Shown: piece by piece, positions 10,465 through 20,409 of the stretch | Position numbering within the stretch: the first letter of the stretch is position 1 | Layout: every line of letters begins with the position of its first letter | Origin: Angiostrongylus vasorum | Lineage: Eukaryota > Nematoda > Chromadorea > Rhabditida > Metastrongylidae | Reading direction: 5' to 3' | Assembly (NCBI GenBank): GCA_018806985.1 | Contig: JADANN010000423.1 | Coordinates: 186,001-250,000 of the forward strand | DNA: 64,000 nt | Program-made: the position numbers and the translations under genes | The notes under the pieces: generated by a model | What the model saw: only the letters and a program-made list of their open reading frames with translations | Database searches by the model: none | Told to the model about the DNA's origin: nothing

Positions 10465-10735
10465 ACGTGTGTGGCGCAGTGGTCGGATGCACCCTGCAAC
10501 GCACACGTGGAATCGATCCCGCGCCCATGGCCTACCAAGCCTTCCATCTCTCCGGGGTCGGCAAATTGGTACCAGAATTCTCTGGAAGGATAGCAGCAGT
10601 GGCTCGATATATCGGTAGGCCACCGCGAGTCATTGTAAAAGGCCAGATATGTATTTAATCACCTCCAAATGATACTAAATGAAAGTCGAATGCATGGCCT
10701 ATCCCTCAGGATCAACTCCGAGAGCCTTTTCTTAT
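10465..10735 (+). repeat. SINE family A copy, near full length
   Basis: This is the clearest family A copy. The head reads GTGTGGCGCAGTGGTCGG (A-box-like, TGGCGCAGTGG) and GGAATCGATCCC (B-box-like, close to GGTTCGANTCC), as in tRNA-derived SINEs. The body follows: GGTCGGCAAATTGGTACCAG, CATTGTAAAAGGCCAG, GTCGAATGCATGGC, and a GAGAGCC...TTATTTATT tail. Open frames on both strands through it are by-products. Confidence 0.75.
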
Positions 10736-10739
10736 TTAT

Positions 10740-11390
10740 TATTGCAAAAACGATTAAATGGATAGATAAATAGGTCCCGTCGATACAAGACTTCCGTTAT
10801 GACGATTTTTTAGTTTCTGATTGCTGTTGTTGAACAAAACGGTGAAAGTGATTAGTTCGGTAGAAGCCCAACTGCTGCAAACCCCCTCTATATGTCATGA
10901 AAAAAAATTCCTTTGCTGATAAAAATGGTCTCCCAAACATTTTCTTCTTCTTCATTGCTTTACTTTGCCTAAAACAATCCGTTTAGAAGCTACGGTTTTG
11001 TTATTTGCTTTCACTGTACACGTCATGGATCACTGTGATCGCCGTCATTTCGCTTTCACGTTGTCAATTTTTCCCGCTACCAATTACCATATCGCAACTA
11101 GTCAAACTGGTATCTCGTCAGTGATGCGAAGCTGTTACGCAATTGCCCAAAACTACTCCACTGATTCAGTGTTATATAAACTTATAACTATTTCAATGAT
11201 TTATTTACAGGTTCTTATAAACTGCAATTGTTGAGCTGGTACGAGATCCATGTGGTGAGTGAGATTGCCGGCAAGTTTTTTTCAGATTTTCAGATCTGGC
11301 ATTACTGCCGTATTACGAACAACCACGGGGTTGCGTAGTGGACATCGAAGAGTCGATAGGACGATATTGTAGACACATACTCTGTTATTT
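10740..11390. other. no recognised gene or repeat
   Basis: A plus-strand open frame at 10965-11234 (89 codons) has no recognisable motif and no clear splice sites. Otherwise nothing is visible. Confidence 0.3.
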
Positions 11391-11394
11391 ATGT

Positions 11395-11705
11395 TAGTTT
11401 GCGCCACCCATTTCCACGTTTGCTGTAACGGTCCTGCCACTTCTTGCATTCGATTCGTTTCTGTTCATTCATCATCCACAAAGCTCTTTGAACTTTTCCT
11501 GTCTGTCTTTAGCTGTTGTCATCTTCCTTTTGACATGACTCTCGCTCAATGGAGCTCAATTCCATCCTTCCTGTAGTTTTAAACTGCCTGTACTAGAGCG
11601 TTTATGCGTGGATTTTGGGAACCGAATAAAGCAGAGACACGTCCGGCATCAATTTGCTGACCCGAAGAGATGGCAAGATTGGCCTACCTAGTGTGGGGTT
11701 GGACC
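11395..11705 (-). repeat. SINE family B copy plus core
   Basis: TTGCATTCGATTCGTTTCTGTTCATTCATCATCCAC is the family B tail. The shared core follows (ATCAATTTGCTGACCCGAAGAGATGGCAAG). The order is the same as at 4.67-4.97 kb. Confidence 0.5.
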
Positions 11706-11859
11706 AAATAGCTTTCGTGAGAGACGAGATCAATACAAGTGCGCTGCTCTCCCCTTATGCTGTCTAAATATTTCTTAATACTTGGCATTGTGAATGATGA
11801 CTAGAAAGTGTCAACAAATTTTCACCAATATAGTAGACTGTACAAAACCAACAGCGTGA

Positions 11860-12085
11860 GTCAAGCCAAGTCGGCTCTGGTTCAATCTCGTTTCCCGGAC
11901 AGACCAAGGCTCTTTGCTTTCCAAATCTGCAAGTAGGTACCAGAATTGTCTGAGAGGACAAAGCTACCCATTATTTATTCCTTGAGACCACCGAAGTCAT
12001 CGTGGAGAATAGATATGCGTTTAATCACCTCTGTGATTCTATGAGTGCAATCGAATGGATGGCGTATTGTTAATAAACTGGTCAA
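11860..12085 (+). repeat. SINE family A copy, degenerate
   Basis: GTAGGTACCAGAATTGTCTGAGAGGA, GATATGCGTTTAATCACCTCTGTGAT and GCAATCGAATGGATGGCG follow the order of family A. The head is eroded. Confidence 0.45.
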
Positions 12086-12180
12086 TGGCAAACGGATTCT
12101 TTTACGTTTGATGTGTTGCATAAAGAAAATAAACACGAATATATTATTCATAATGGCTTACAAGTGCTTCAGAATCATAC

Positions 12181-12245
12181 CTCTTCCTATGTTCATACCG
12201 TACAGCGATGCAGCCGATGTTAACGCACCCAATCCGCCGAGATTT
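12181..12245 (-). CDS. small Gly/Ala exon near the Cys-module exon
   Basis: A 65-base candidate exon has a TTAACGTTTAG acceptor and a GTATGA donor. The frame reads NLGGLGALTSAASLYGMNIG and then R. It enters in phase 2 and leaves in phase 1. It recalls the Gly-rich exon at 7.2 kb. The Cys-module exon at 13.07-13.15 kb ends in phase 1, so it cannot join directly. Either an intervening exon exists or one boundary is misread. A possible in-between exon lies at 12714-12774 (TTTTCAG acceptor, GTATTT donor, frame TNVPRKYYTQFCQKPKSGIQ), but its phases (0 in, 1 out) do not close the gap either. Confidence 0.35.
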
Positions 12246-12713
12246 CTAAACGTTAACCATCAATCCTATAAAACACATTGAATGTTGAGATAATCGTCAA
12301 AATCCTACCATTTGTTTGATTCTCCTCGATTCAGGACTAATCTAAGAAAACGTTAAGACTTATAACTGAGCAACAAAGACTAACTAAATACGCTTTCTGT
12401 GACAACGTCTGCTCAAAGTATTCTGCATACTGTTTCCGTTCGGTGCTTGAATAAAACAAAATACATCTTGCTTGATGAGGTTTATCAAAATTTGGTAATA
12501 TTGTGTTGTACTAAGCATTAAATGCAAAAGATCTCGTACCAGCAGGAAACAATGACTGTAAAAGTCGATAAGACTCTGTTTCATTTATTGGATCAAAACT
12601 TGGAAAAAAATAATTTGTAACGTAAGAATGGTGTATGTGAGGTAAGGAGAATTCGTGAAATGACTTCTGTCTTACGAAACAGAAACTGAAAACTTCGAAT
12701 GGTAAACAAATAC

Positions 12714-12774
12714 CCTGGATTCCGCTTTTAGGTTTTTGACAGAATTGTGTGTAATACTTTCGAGGCACATTTGT
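12714..12774 (-). CDS. candidate small exon, unresolved phase
   Basis: The acceptor CAGTCATTTTCAG is strong. The in-frame reading TNVPRKYYTQFCQKPKSGIQ looks coding, and a GTATTT donor follows. It lies between the 13.1 kb Cys module and the 12.2 kb Gly exon on the same strand. Its phases do not match either neighbour, so I hold it as a weak candidate. Confidence 0.25.
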
Positions 12775-13072
12775 CTGAAAATGACTGCAGGTGTACAGTA
12801 GCTAGAAGTCAATCCAGAACATTTTCCAAGATGTTCATTTTCTGAATCCACGTGGATCTCGGAAAAGAAATCTGGGCGTTTTTTTCTCGTTTAAGGTTTT
12901 TGCTCCTATTCCCACCTGGGAATGCTCAGCTTGCTTTGCTGAATAACAGTTTCCAGTTACATTTTCACATAAAGAGAATAGGTGGACAGTGCGATAATAG
13001 ATGAATCGTTTTCGTTGAAAATTGAATATTTACAAACAACAAATCTTCTCCACCTTGTTCCCGCGAGACTAC

Positions 13073-13153
13073 CGGTGCTGATGCAGTTTCCATTCCAACA
13101 GTACTGCCCGAATGGACAAGAAATGTATCGACACATGTCTGATTCGCCATATC
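13073..13153 (-). CDS. exon encoding four-cysteine module (copy 1)
   Basis: An 81-base exon has a GCTCTGTCAG acceptor and a GTAGTC donor. The frame reads [20 protein letters not shown], then GNCIST, giving C-x4-C-x5-C-x4-C with the P-x-G-Q-Y-C-x-N-G-x-C core also seen at 1.7 kb. It starts and ends in phase 1, like the other two copies. A signal-peptide-like exon lies 270 bases upstream in gene direction. The donor is weaker than those of the other copies. The parallel frame ending [10 protein letters not shown] lacks the cysteine pattern and is rejected. Function unknown; a secreted Cys-rich peptide is the likely product. Confidence 0.55.
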
Positions 13154-13424
13154 CTGACAGAGCATTATATAGCGAACTTCCCAGAAATTGTGTTCTAACC
13201 ACACTGAAAGCAGACATTCACTATAACACGATATAACACACAAAAATGAAGGACGTTTTAAGTCGTCAGAAAATAATGCAACACTTGAAATGTTTGAAAA
13301 GTTTTTGAAGGGTAAATTCTCGAGTTCCGACTGCAGGTCCCACGGTCATATTCAGGGTCTTTCTAAGCAGTAGCACAGGACGACCTTGTAGGATGGATAT
13401 ATGACGATGTATGGATGTACTCAC

Positions 13425-13511
13425 CGAGCGATCCATAATTGTTGAGGTGAAGGACGCAATTCTATTCTCCGTCACCAAGATATGAAGTGCCAGCAACGGG
13501 TAGAGCAGCAT
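13425..13511 (-). CDS. signal-peptide-like first exon
   Basis: The minus-strand ATG at 13511 opens MLLYPLLALHILVTENRIAS, a short positive-poor start with a hydrophobic core of about 10 residues, typical of a signal peptide. A canonical GTGAGT donor follows 29 codons in, at phase 0. The next Cys-module exon needs phase 1. That fits only if the weaker GTACAT donor four bases further on is used, or if a small exon lies between. The assignment to the Cys-module gene is therefore inference from order and strand. Confidence 0.4.
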
Positions 13512-13616
13512 AAGAAATACCTTAGTTTAGGGTAGTTAACTGATGTGGAGTCCATCAGGCTATTAGCCTGTGTTGGCAGAACGTGTGCCTTATGTTCTTC
13601 AATGAGTAAATTCGTA

Positions 13617-13691
13617 CTAGCTGAATACTACCTCCAGTCCGCCAATGAGCTCACCGGCGTTGGCCAACAGCTTGCCACGAGTTTTTAACAT
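13617..13691 (-). CDS. short coding-like frame, unresolved
   Basis: The minus-strand frame from ATG to TAG reads MLKTRGKLLANAGELIGGLE and then VVFS. Two possible donors lie inside it (GTGAGC after ANA, GTAGTA after GLE). It could be an exon of the Cys/Gly gene group. No acceptor is evident and it is too short to assign. Confidence 0.2.
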   Translation of the reverse strand: MLKTRGKLLANAGELIGGLEVVFS

Positions 13692-13699
13692 TAGATAAT

Positions 13700-14310
13700 T
13701 AGGATCAACGTTTGTCAACTTGTTCTGTTATTGCTGCTGTTCTTTAAAAGTCCATATCGTTTTATGTTCTTCAAGGAAATCTTTCATAAAGTTTTGTTAA
13801 GTGCCGGGTTTAAAACACCTTCGCTAACCCGCTATTGAAGTAGAAGTTTCTTTTTCTTGCACTTTATAAATATTATACAGAATCAACAAAATACTTATGT
13901 AGTAGTGGAGACGGTTAATTAATAATGTATAATCTTTTGCTTACCTCAGTAGAGCAAAACTGTACATCAACTCAGAAGAAGAGGGCATATTGTAACGACG
14001 GTATTGATTCACTATAAAACGCCCAATTAAACAAAAGACAATTTAACAACTAGATAATCTACGGTATTACAGTTACAATAGCACTCGGTCCACAGAATAT
14101 TTAACGATGACATTTTTTAGAGGTCAATAACCGATTAAGTTTTTTGATGATTTGACATCGACCCGGTGATGCTGCGTTATCCGAACTAAGCCCTGCTGAC
14201 CGTCATGGTTTGGGATACAGCGGGAGTTTTAATTGGAAAAACGTGGCTAATAACTATAAATCGTTCTATTTTTTTTTAATGTCTCACTACTGGAATACCA
14301 ATCGATATAC
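13700..14310. other. no recognised gene
   Basis: AT-rich sequence without open frames of note, splice pairs or a match to the repeat families. Confidence 0.4.
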
Positions 14311-14394
14311 TTGAAGAAAAGTTTCTGCTTTATTAAAACTATAGCAAGACAATGTATAAATTTTTACTTACTGCCTATTATTTTTTTCATGGCG

Positions 14395-14880
14395 GCGTAT
14401 TACGTGAAATGCCATCAAAATGACGCTGAGATATTTGCAAAGCTAGGAACCCTACTAGATTTGAGTCTGCGACTACCCCTTTCAATGGGCTCACGTGTTA
14501 CCCAAGACACCACTGCAGGCCCTTGCGTTGTCTTTCTCTCTGGCAGTTTTTACCCTAACGGTGCTATCAGCGATCACCTGTCAGCAGGAATGATATTTGG
14601 AGCACAAATCAGCATTGAATCTAGTTAAAGCTTAGGCAGCATTCCAGAACACAATGTATAGCTTTTTATTTATTGTCTATTATATTTTCAGATCAAGGTA
14701 TTATGCGGAACACAAATATGGGTTCGACTCTGGCCTGGGATCTGAGTTTTGCAAATGTCTTAGCAACATTGTGGTTGTAACAAAATATTTTTTTTATGGT
14801 TCATTATCACCTCATTCCAAAAGCGTTTTTTTAGCGTCAGCTGTAGTGCATGGCAGCCTTTTAATCTGACCAGCAATATT
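14395..14880. repeat. SINE family C copies, mixed orientation
   Basis: ATGACGCTGAGATATTTGCAAA...GGGCTCACGTGTTACC and TGTCAGCAGGAATGATATTTGGAGC...ATTGAATCTAGTTAAAGC are inverted family C parts. TGGGTTCGACTCTGGCCTGG...GCAAATGTCTTAGCAACATTG is a direct part. The plus-strand open frames at 14311-14869 lie inside this repeat. Confidence 0.45.
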
Positions 14881-14884
14881 CTGC

Positions 14885-15300
14885 ATACCATGAACAGCTT
14901 AACATTTCTAAACAGCAGAAAGCCAGCTCAGGGTAAACAACTTCCTCGAAAGCACAACCGTCCCGGAAGAAGTCTCACTACAGCTGGCAATCTGCCTCCG
15001 AATCACGAAAGCCAGTGGTGTTTTTACTAGTACGTTAGCACCGCTTTTTCGGCACTACACCGAAAGCGTCCGTCCAACTGTTATAGTAGAATGCCGGCTA
15101 TAATTATAGACTAATATAGATGCACTGAGCTCAGGAAGATTCTTTGTAAAAAGCGAGGAATTCATATGTCAGCCAACTTGCTTAAATAGGTATACGTTTC
15201 CTAGAAAAACTTGTGGAAATTTCTCCTTGAGCGATATGGGAAGTGCCAAATCTTACAAATTATTGCTGACGACTGGAAAGGCATAAATACTTATATAGAA
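14885..15300. other. no recognised feature
   Basis: No motif, splice pair or repeat match was found. Confidence 0.35.
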
Positions 15301-15311
15301 CATATTTACCG

Positions 15312-15480
15312 ATTCCGGAAGGATGGAAGGCTTCGTGTAGCTGAGGAGCGAAATCGGTCCTATGTGTATGACAGGGCGCCTCAAACCACAACGCCACACG
15401 CGCACCCCTAAAGGTGCATGATGAAGTGGAATTCATGGCGCATCCCTTCGGGATTGATCAACGCCCAATGCTTCTTCTAC
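15312..15480. repeat. SINE family A fragments in both orientations
   Basis: 15312-15409 reads CCGGAAGGATGGAAGGCTTCG...GCGCCTCAAACC...GCCACACGCGCACC (minus orientation, head part). 15425-15475 reads GAATTCATGGCGCATCCCTTCGGGATTGATCAACGCC (plus orientation, tail part). The two meet tail against head with only a few bases between. Confidence 0.55.
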
Positions 15481-15914
15481 AGTACATATTTTGCTATATA
15501 TGTATAATATTAACATATTGGTGACAAAACCCAAACTTTGGCACTTCTGGGTGCGTATTGAAATCAATGCACATCGTGTTAAATGCTTAAGAAATTAACA
15601 GTAGCAGGCCTTTTGCATTCTTACTTAACACTGAACCAGGTAATACCGGCAAATGACAACTATAGTAATTTGATTACATAAAAATGAGTAGAAATGCAAG
15701 AGTAACAAATTTACATGTGCCTACAAATGCAACAAGAATGAATGATCATCTCTCTATACAGTCCCAAAGATATACATACACATACATCTAAATATATGTG
15801 CACATATATAGTGGAAACCTTTAGTTTAAAAAAAAGTAAAAAATTGACTAGGCGAGATCGGTGAGCGCGCCTATCTGGTGCAACACACATGACTGGTAGT
15901 AGACGGGCGGCCTG
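15481..15914. other. AT-rich spacer with TA/CA-rich patch
   Basis: Around 15765-15815 the sequence is rich in ATACATACACATAC and ATATATGTG steps, a decayed microsatellite. No coding signal. Confidence 0.4.
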
Positions 15915-16100
15915 ATGGACGAGTTAGTAACTAGTTTTGCGGCTAAAATTCGGATGACGACCAAGAATAAAAAATCCAACAACAACCAAGAGATGACAAC
16001 GCAACGGGAGCTACTGGATGATGATTGTTCCGCAAGGGTTTACCACGTCGTCAGTTCTGTTATGATTCCGCATATTCTTGAGCTAAATTCAACGACGTGA
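15915..16100 (+). CDS. hypothetical short open frame
   Basis: The ATG-initiated frame reads MDELVTSFAAKIRMTTKNKK, an Asn/Gln-rich run, then TTQRELLDDDCSARVYHVVS to a stop. Composition looks coding, with an acidic cluster near residue 35. No acceptor, signal peptide or domain was recognised. It may be an exon or a chance frame. Confidence 0.2.
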   Translation: MDELVTSFAAKIRMTTKNKKSNNNQEMTTQRELLDDDCSARVYHVVSSVMIPHILELNSTT

Positions 16101-17299
16101 AAATGTGTGACAGAAGCATCGTTCGTCTTTCATGCCATTTTCGGCGGTTCGTGCTTTGATCTTTTATTTGTTGAAATGAATCCCACTTAGCAATCCTTGT
16201 TAATGTATTTGATTTCTTACTATGATCTCATTGTCCTGAGATTCTTTTGCCAGGAACGACTGAAGTGCAGTATTCATGCAATATTTTTTACACACAGATG
16301 CATGATTTCATGGTAAACGAGACCATGTTGAAGTGAAAAGTGACTTTTATAGGCAGTACTTACGTATGATACCTTCTTTACAATTCAGCGTGACTTCTTG
16401 AGATAATCATTGCGACCAGACGATAAGTCTTCTTAAAGAAGACACTAATATCGTTATGGATATACTGACCACGTTGCGTTTTCTGTTTTCCATAATATTT
16501 GCCTTCGACGTTTCCGTATTCTTTGTGTATAATTATTCCGAAATGGTTGAATTGCAGAGAATTCATTAAGCAACCGTTACTTGTTTTGTTAGCCAAGAGA
16601 ATCTTTCAAAGAAACAAGGTGTTGGATGTTTTCGGAAGACTCAGCACATATTGCAAAGATGTTCTTAATGTGAATGTGGCTGTGCAGCGATAGATTTCCG
16701 AAACAGTATCGGCTTATTTGTGAAGCATAACTTGACATCCGGCTGAAGGAAGGCGGCACAAACCAAAAGTTGTTTTCAGCATTCAGGAGACTTATTGGAA
16801 ACTTTTCTATGATCCACTAAAGGCGCAGAATTCCTGTGGTAGCAAACCAAGGCCTTCTTGAAGATGCCGAATTTTTCTTTGTATAATAAGAGGCATGTAT
16901 GGAGTATATTACTAAATTAAGAAAGTTCATTAAAAAAGTTAGAGGAGGGCAATCGAAGAGCACTATGGGAAGGTCCGCTTATTTGCAGAGATCTTTCAGT
17001 ACCACAGACACAATCGGTTTATATGTTCAATCTGTTTGACTTAGTTATTTCCTCTAGTTGGCCTTTTCACATCCATTCTTCGCTGGTTACAGTTTTACTA
17101 TTATTTGACGATTTTTTATGCAGAAATGAAAAACATCCTTAACAAACATAAAGTGTAAAATGTTATCGACTACCGACTGGTTCAAAGCAATGGCATTTGT
17201 ACTAAAAAACACAGGTCGTTTGCACGAATGCAAGATTTAGCAAATTATACGGTTGACTAAGTTCTTGTTAATTGAGCAAGTTTTTCTTTTTCCTGCAAG
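16101..17299. other. no recognised gene
   Basis: Overlapping short frames at 16378-16693 on both strands lack motifs. Nothing else can be supported. Confidence 0.35.
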
Positions 17300-17406
17300 T
17301 TTCGAGACTGTTTGCCAAGTATCGAAGATTTCCTTATTTAATTGTGGAAAGAGGGAATACGCTTGGAATTAGTTCTACCGCCTGTCGCGATGTGAAATTA
17401 ATGAAG
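17300..17406 (+). CDS. candidate internal exon, function unknown
   Basis: A 107-base segment is bounded by TTTTTCCTGCAAG and an ATGAAG|GTGAGT donor of full consensus. The frame (phase 1 in, phase 0 out) reads SRLFAKYRRFPYLIVERGNT and then LGISSTACRDVKLMK. The basic-aromatic start and even composition look coding. I do not recognise the family, and no partner exon was found on this strand within 1 kb. Confidence 0.4.
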
Positions 17407-17409
17407 GTG

Positions 17410-17924
17410 AGTTCTGAACCATCCCTTTCCACTTCACAATGCACGTCTCTCACTCGGAAAGCAGCGGTTGAAAAAAAAGAAGTAAGCCTGATTCCTCTTC
17501 CTCAAACTTGGATGGCAATCGAATGAATGAGGACAAGACAGAGCTACAGGAACACCGACCCTTCTGCTGAGGAACGTCGACTGAGGGGCTCATCGCAACT
17601 CCAGTCCTGTTTCGTTCACTGTACTTTACGATTTCCTCCATTCATGCAAACACTCTTTTCCCATGTTCTAACATTTATCGGTTGCCAAAAAGCTTCATAA
17701 AGCGTCAAATCTATTGCAATCTAACATCGACAGAGGCTAAGGATTGGATTCGCCCTGTACCTCACGAAAATTAAATATTTTTGACGATCGCTTACCATCT
17801 CCATTGGAAAGAAGGCCGTAAAAAAAGATACGGTCTCACAAACATGTTAATTGCAGTGGATAGGAATATCACTGGATTGAACATACACATTAGTGAATTT
17901 CTGTCATGCCTATGAGTAAATAAA
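17410..17924. other. no recognised feature
   Basis: Presumed intron or spacer after the candidate exon. No repeat match was found. Confidence 0.3.
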
Positions 17925-18215
17925 AAGCTAAAGATAAAGCTCTCGGCGTTGATCAATCCCTGAGGGATGCGTCATGCATTCGACTTCATTAAGCATCGTT
18001 GGAGGTGACTGAATGCGTATCTGGCCTTTACAATGACTCGCGGTGGCCTGCCGATGTATCGAGTGTTGCTATCTTCCCATCCTCCCACACAAGTCTGCTA
18101 CCAATTTGCCGACCCCAGAAGGATGGAGGGCTTTGTAGGCCAAGGGCGCGGGGATCGATTCCCACGTGTGTGCCGCATTGGCGCCTCCAACCACTGCGCC
18201 ACACGCACCCCTCAT
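17925..18215 (-). repeat. SINE family A copy, near full length
   Basis: Reads AAAGATAAAGCTCTCGGCGTTGATCAATCCC at the tail end. It then runs through GGTACC-type core sequence to CCACTGCGCCACACGCACCCC at the head, with a well-kept B-box complement (GGGATCGATTCCC). Confidence 0.75.
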
Positions 18216-18229
18216 GCCTATGAAATGAA

Positions 18230-18560
18230 ATGAAATATTATTGGGGATGTCCTGTGACAAAAAATGTTACCACCGATGTTCTTCAAGAAGATCCCAGAAA
18301 AAAATATGATGTGCTTCATGTACTTCGAGTACAATACATTGGAGAACTTTTGCGACAATACAAATATAAACTTTGGTGGCGTTCTCTCGACTCTTTCGAC
18401 AGTAATTGGCAAAGAAGCAATACAGGTGCCACAGTAACTCAGAGGAGCTCCTCGAATTGTATTGCTCAGCTACAAAGCAGAAATTAAAGGATCAGAAAAC
18501 ACCAATCTGCAATGTTGCCGAATGCTTGTTTGCTTGCCATAAAAAAGCTTTCCTACTGCA
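18230..18560 (+). CDS. coding-like segment, function unknown
   Basis: One plus-strand frame (18230-18400) reads MKYYWGCPVTKNVTTDVLQE, then KKYDVLHVLRVQYIGELLRQ and YKYKLWWRSLDSFD. The next frame (about 18420-18560) reads CHSNSEELLELYCSATKQKL and continues with five cysteines or histidines to ACHKKAFLLQ, where a GTATTT donor could end it. The change of frame needs either a very short intron (about 33 bases) or a frameshift, so this may be a broken gene. The minus strand is also open here (FSNVLYSKYMKHIIFF), so the strand is not certain. Confidence 0.3.
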
Positions 18561-18729
18561 AGTATTTAGTGTTTCAATGTATCGATTTTTATTTTTCCTA
18601 AGAACTATTCCTATGACGAAATGAGCTAGGACAAAGCGAAAAGGATAAACAAACTTAAGCGAAAAAATATACTTTACTAGTTTTCTCGTAAGCATAAAAC
18701 AAACAAAAATTGCCCCATATAGTTATACT

Positions 18730-18980
18730 TTACTGTTGAATGCTATTCTGTTCCTCAACTGTTGATCTGCAACGGATGAGACACGCGGCCAGAAAGATCG
18801 ATAGATGTTGCTTCGAATTTTCTGGTTGAAGGCGATAACGATCATTCTGAAATTGATCAATTTGAGCAGTGTAAAGATGAGAAAGGGAGATACTGTTAAT
18901 CCATAAAGAGAACTCGTTTATAACACCGTTTAGAAGTCCTTGTATGAAGATCGTGAAATCTGATTGGATCATTATTGTTT
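18730..18980 (-). CDS. possible 3' exon following the 19.8 kb exon
   Basis: The minus-strand frame runs from a possible acceptor (AACTTCTAG) to a TAA. It reads TIMIQSDFTIFIQGLLNGVI, then SLWINSISLSHLYTAQIDQF, and ends in a Gln-rich tail. It enters in phase 1 and so would join the phase 1 end of the exon at 19799-19930. The intron would be about 820 bases. No domain was recognised. The support is phase agreement only. Confidence 0.3.
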
Positions 18981-19044
18981 CTAGAAGTTCCTTAGCAGAA
19001 AAAAGAGGAGTGAGAAAGAGATGCACCGCAAAGATGTGTATCAG

Positions 19045-19327
19045 AAACCGTTTCGCTTAATCAAAGAGCTGAATGATAGATATAACTTCGCAGCTACTAT
19101 GGCTTATGGATCGCCTGCGTCTTATTCAGCTCTCTAATCCTACTGATGCAATTATATAACTCCAATGTGTCGGTTTTCAGGACGCATTTGGTGATCTTCA
19201 CCATCGACAACGTCGGGTCAAACTGTATAAACGGTATCCGAGCTCAACATCATCACTAGCTCTCGTTCCTTGTCAAGATGACATTGAAGATCAACATGTA
19301 GAAGAGGTCTTACAATCAATGTCTTGA
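19045..19327 (+). CDS. coding-like 3' segments, function unknown
   Basis: A segment at 19045-19132 reads YQKPFRLIKELNDRYNFAAT and MAYGSPASYSAL to a TAA. A second runs from a strong acceptor (GGTTTTCAG) at 19181 to TGA at 19327. It reads DAFGDLHHRQRRVKLYKRYP, then a Ser-rich stretch and an acidic end (QDDIEDQHVEEVLQ). Basic-then-acidic composition and the good acceptor favour a real terminal exon for the second. No GT donor lies between the two, so they cannot be spliced simply. Confidence 0.35.
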
Positions 19328-19329
19328 CT

Positions 19330-19798
19330 TATTGGAAAGCTTACCTAGAGTTTTAATCTCTATCCTGGTGTTCATAATAATTCAGCGTCACTGTCATCTT
19401 CAGAGACACGAATCAAGTGGAGTACACTAATGAAATAGCTTCATCCACTCAGTGCTACGGCTGCGAAGTTTCGACTCGTAAGAAAGAATTGCTATGGACA
19501 CTACCCAAATCGCTGCATTTGTCTCTGGGGTTTTGCAGCTAATCCTTATCTACCACTCAGTTTTCCATTGTCCTAGAAAGCGTACGATTGCAGAACCCCG
19601 AAGTTAGCAAGAAAGCAAAGTTGTTTAAGAGTCATAGCTTTTGAAATCTTTAGGAAAGAAATAGCAGCATAAAAAGGCACATTCCTAGTGAAAAAAGTGG
19701 CTCATTTTTTTACTGGAATGGCTTTTAAGATGTTTTCTCTTACCAATTGTAGCCAGTAATAGTTAGATATCTGCCTAGACAAAACTCTGAAAACGTAC
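19330..19798. other. spacer, nothing recognised
   Basis: No splice pair or repeat match was found. Confidence 0.3.
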
Positions 19799-19930
19799 CC
19801 GGCTCCAGCGTGATTTGCTCCCCCAAATGAATGTTGTTGAACAAAATCGCGCAAATCTTTCCGTCAGTCGTGGTGAAATTGTATGGAAGCAGATAATAGT
19901 TGATGAGAAGAGTAACGTCGTACATACTGT
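19799..19930 (-). CDS. internal exon, function unknown
   Basis: This is one of the better exons in the window: TTTATTTTAG acceptor, 132 bases open in one frame, and a GTACGT donor, phase 1 on both sides. It reads SMYDVTLLINYYLLPYNFTT, then TDGKICAILFNNIHLGEQIT and LEP. A possible N-glycosylation site (NFT) and a single Cys are visible. The segment is moderately hydrophobic and could be extracellular or luminal. I do not recognise the family. The frame at 18730-18980 is phase-compatible downstream. Confidence 0.5.
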
Positions 19931-20089
19931 CTAAAATAAAGTGAATTTCCCACATTTTCATCTGAAGAAGAAGGAAAATCTATGCTTCGTAGCAGATGCA
20001 ATGACTGGCATTAGTTATTGCATCAGGTCAACATCAATTATAGATAAAAACTAGGGAATTGATTTAAGCATGCTAAGACATGAGCAAAA

Positions 20090-20405
20090 CTTAAAACCTT
20101 AGTTGGGATTAGAACCCGCGATTACCACGATTTCGACTTCAGCTTCCGCTTAACTGGGTTCAACGCCGATTTGTACTACAGGATCATTCCCGTTAACGGG
20201 TGATCGCTCAGAACTGTTAGAGTGAAAAAAACTATCTAAGAGGATGGCAAAACATGGGCCTTGGCTGGTGTGATGGATGGCGAGCGAGCTCCGGAAAGGG
20301 TAATCGCGAGTTCGAGGCTCATCTAAGATTCCTTGTTTTGGTCGTACCTTAACGTCCTTGTGGCTGTATTTCACATAACACCCTACCATGGACAAAGAAT
20401 AGGCT
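20090..20405 (+). repeat. SINE family C copy
   Basis: Reads GACTTCAGCTTCCGCTTAACTGGGTTCAACGCCGATTTG, CATTCCCGTTAACGGGTGATCGCT, a head-like CCTTGGCTGGTGTGATGGAT, GGGTAATCGCGAGTTCGAGGCTC (B-box-like) and the CTGTATTTCACATAACACCC end. Confidence 0.5.
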
Positions 20406-20409
20406 GCCA

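Noticed and set aside
10465..10530. Box A and box B like signals suggested a tRNA gene (also at 44.67 and 54.92 kb).
   Set aside because: No acceptor stem closure or cloverleaf could be drawn, and the sequence continues into the same 200-base SINE body in every copy.
12965..13243. Alternative frame through the 13.1 kb exon ([10 protein letters not shown]).
   Set aside because: It lacks the cysteine pattern and the phase 1 symmetry shared by the three module exons.
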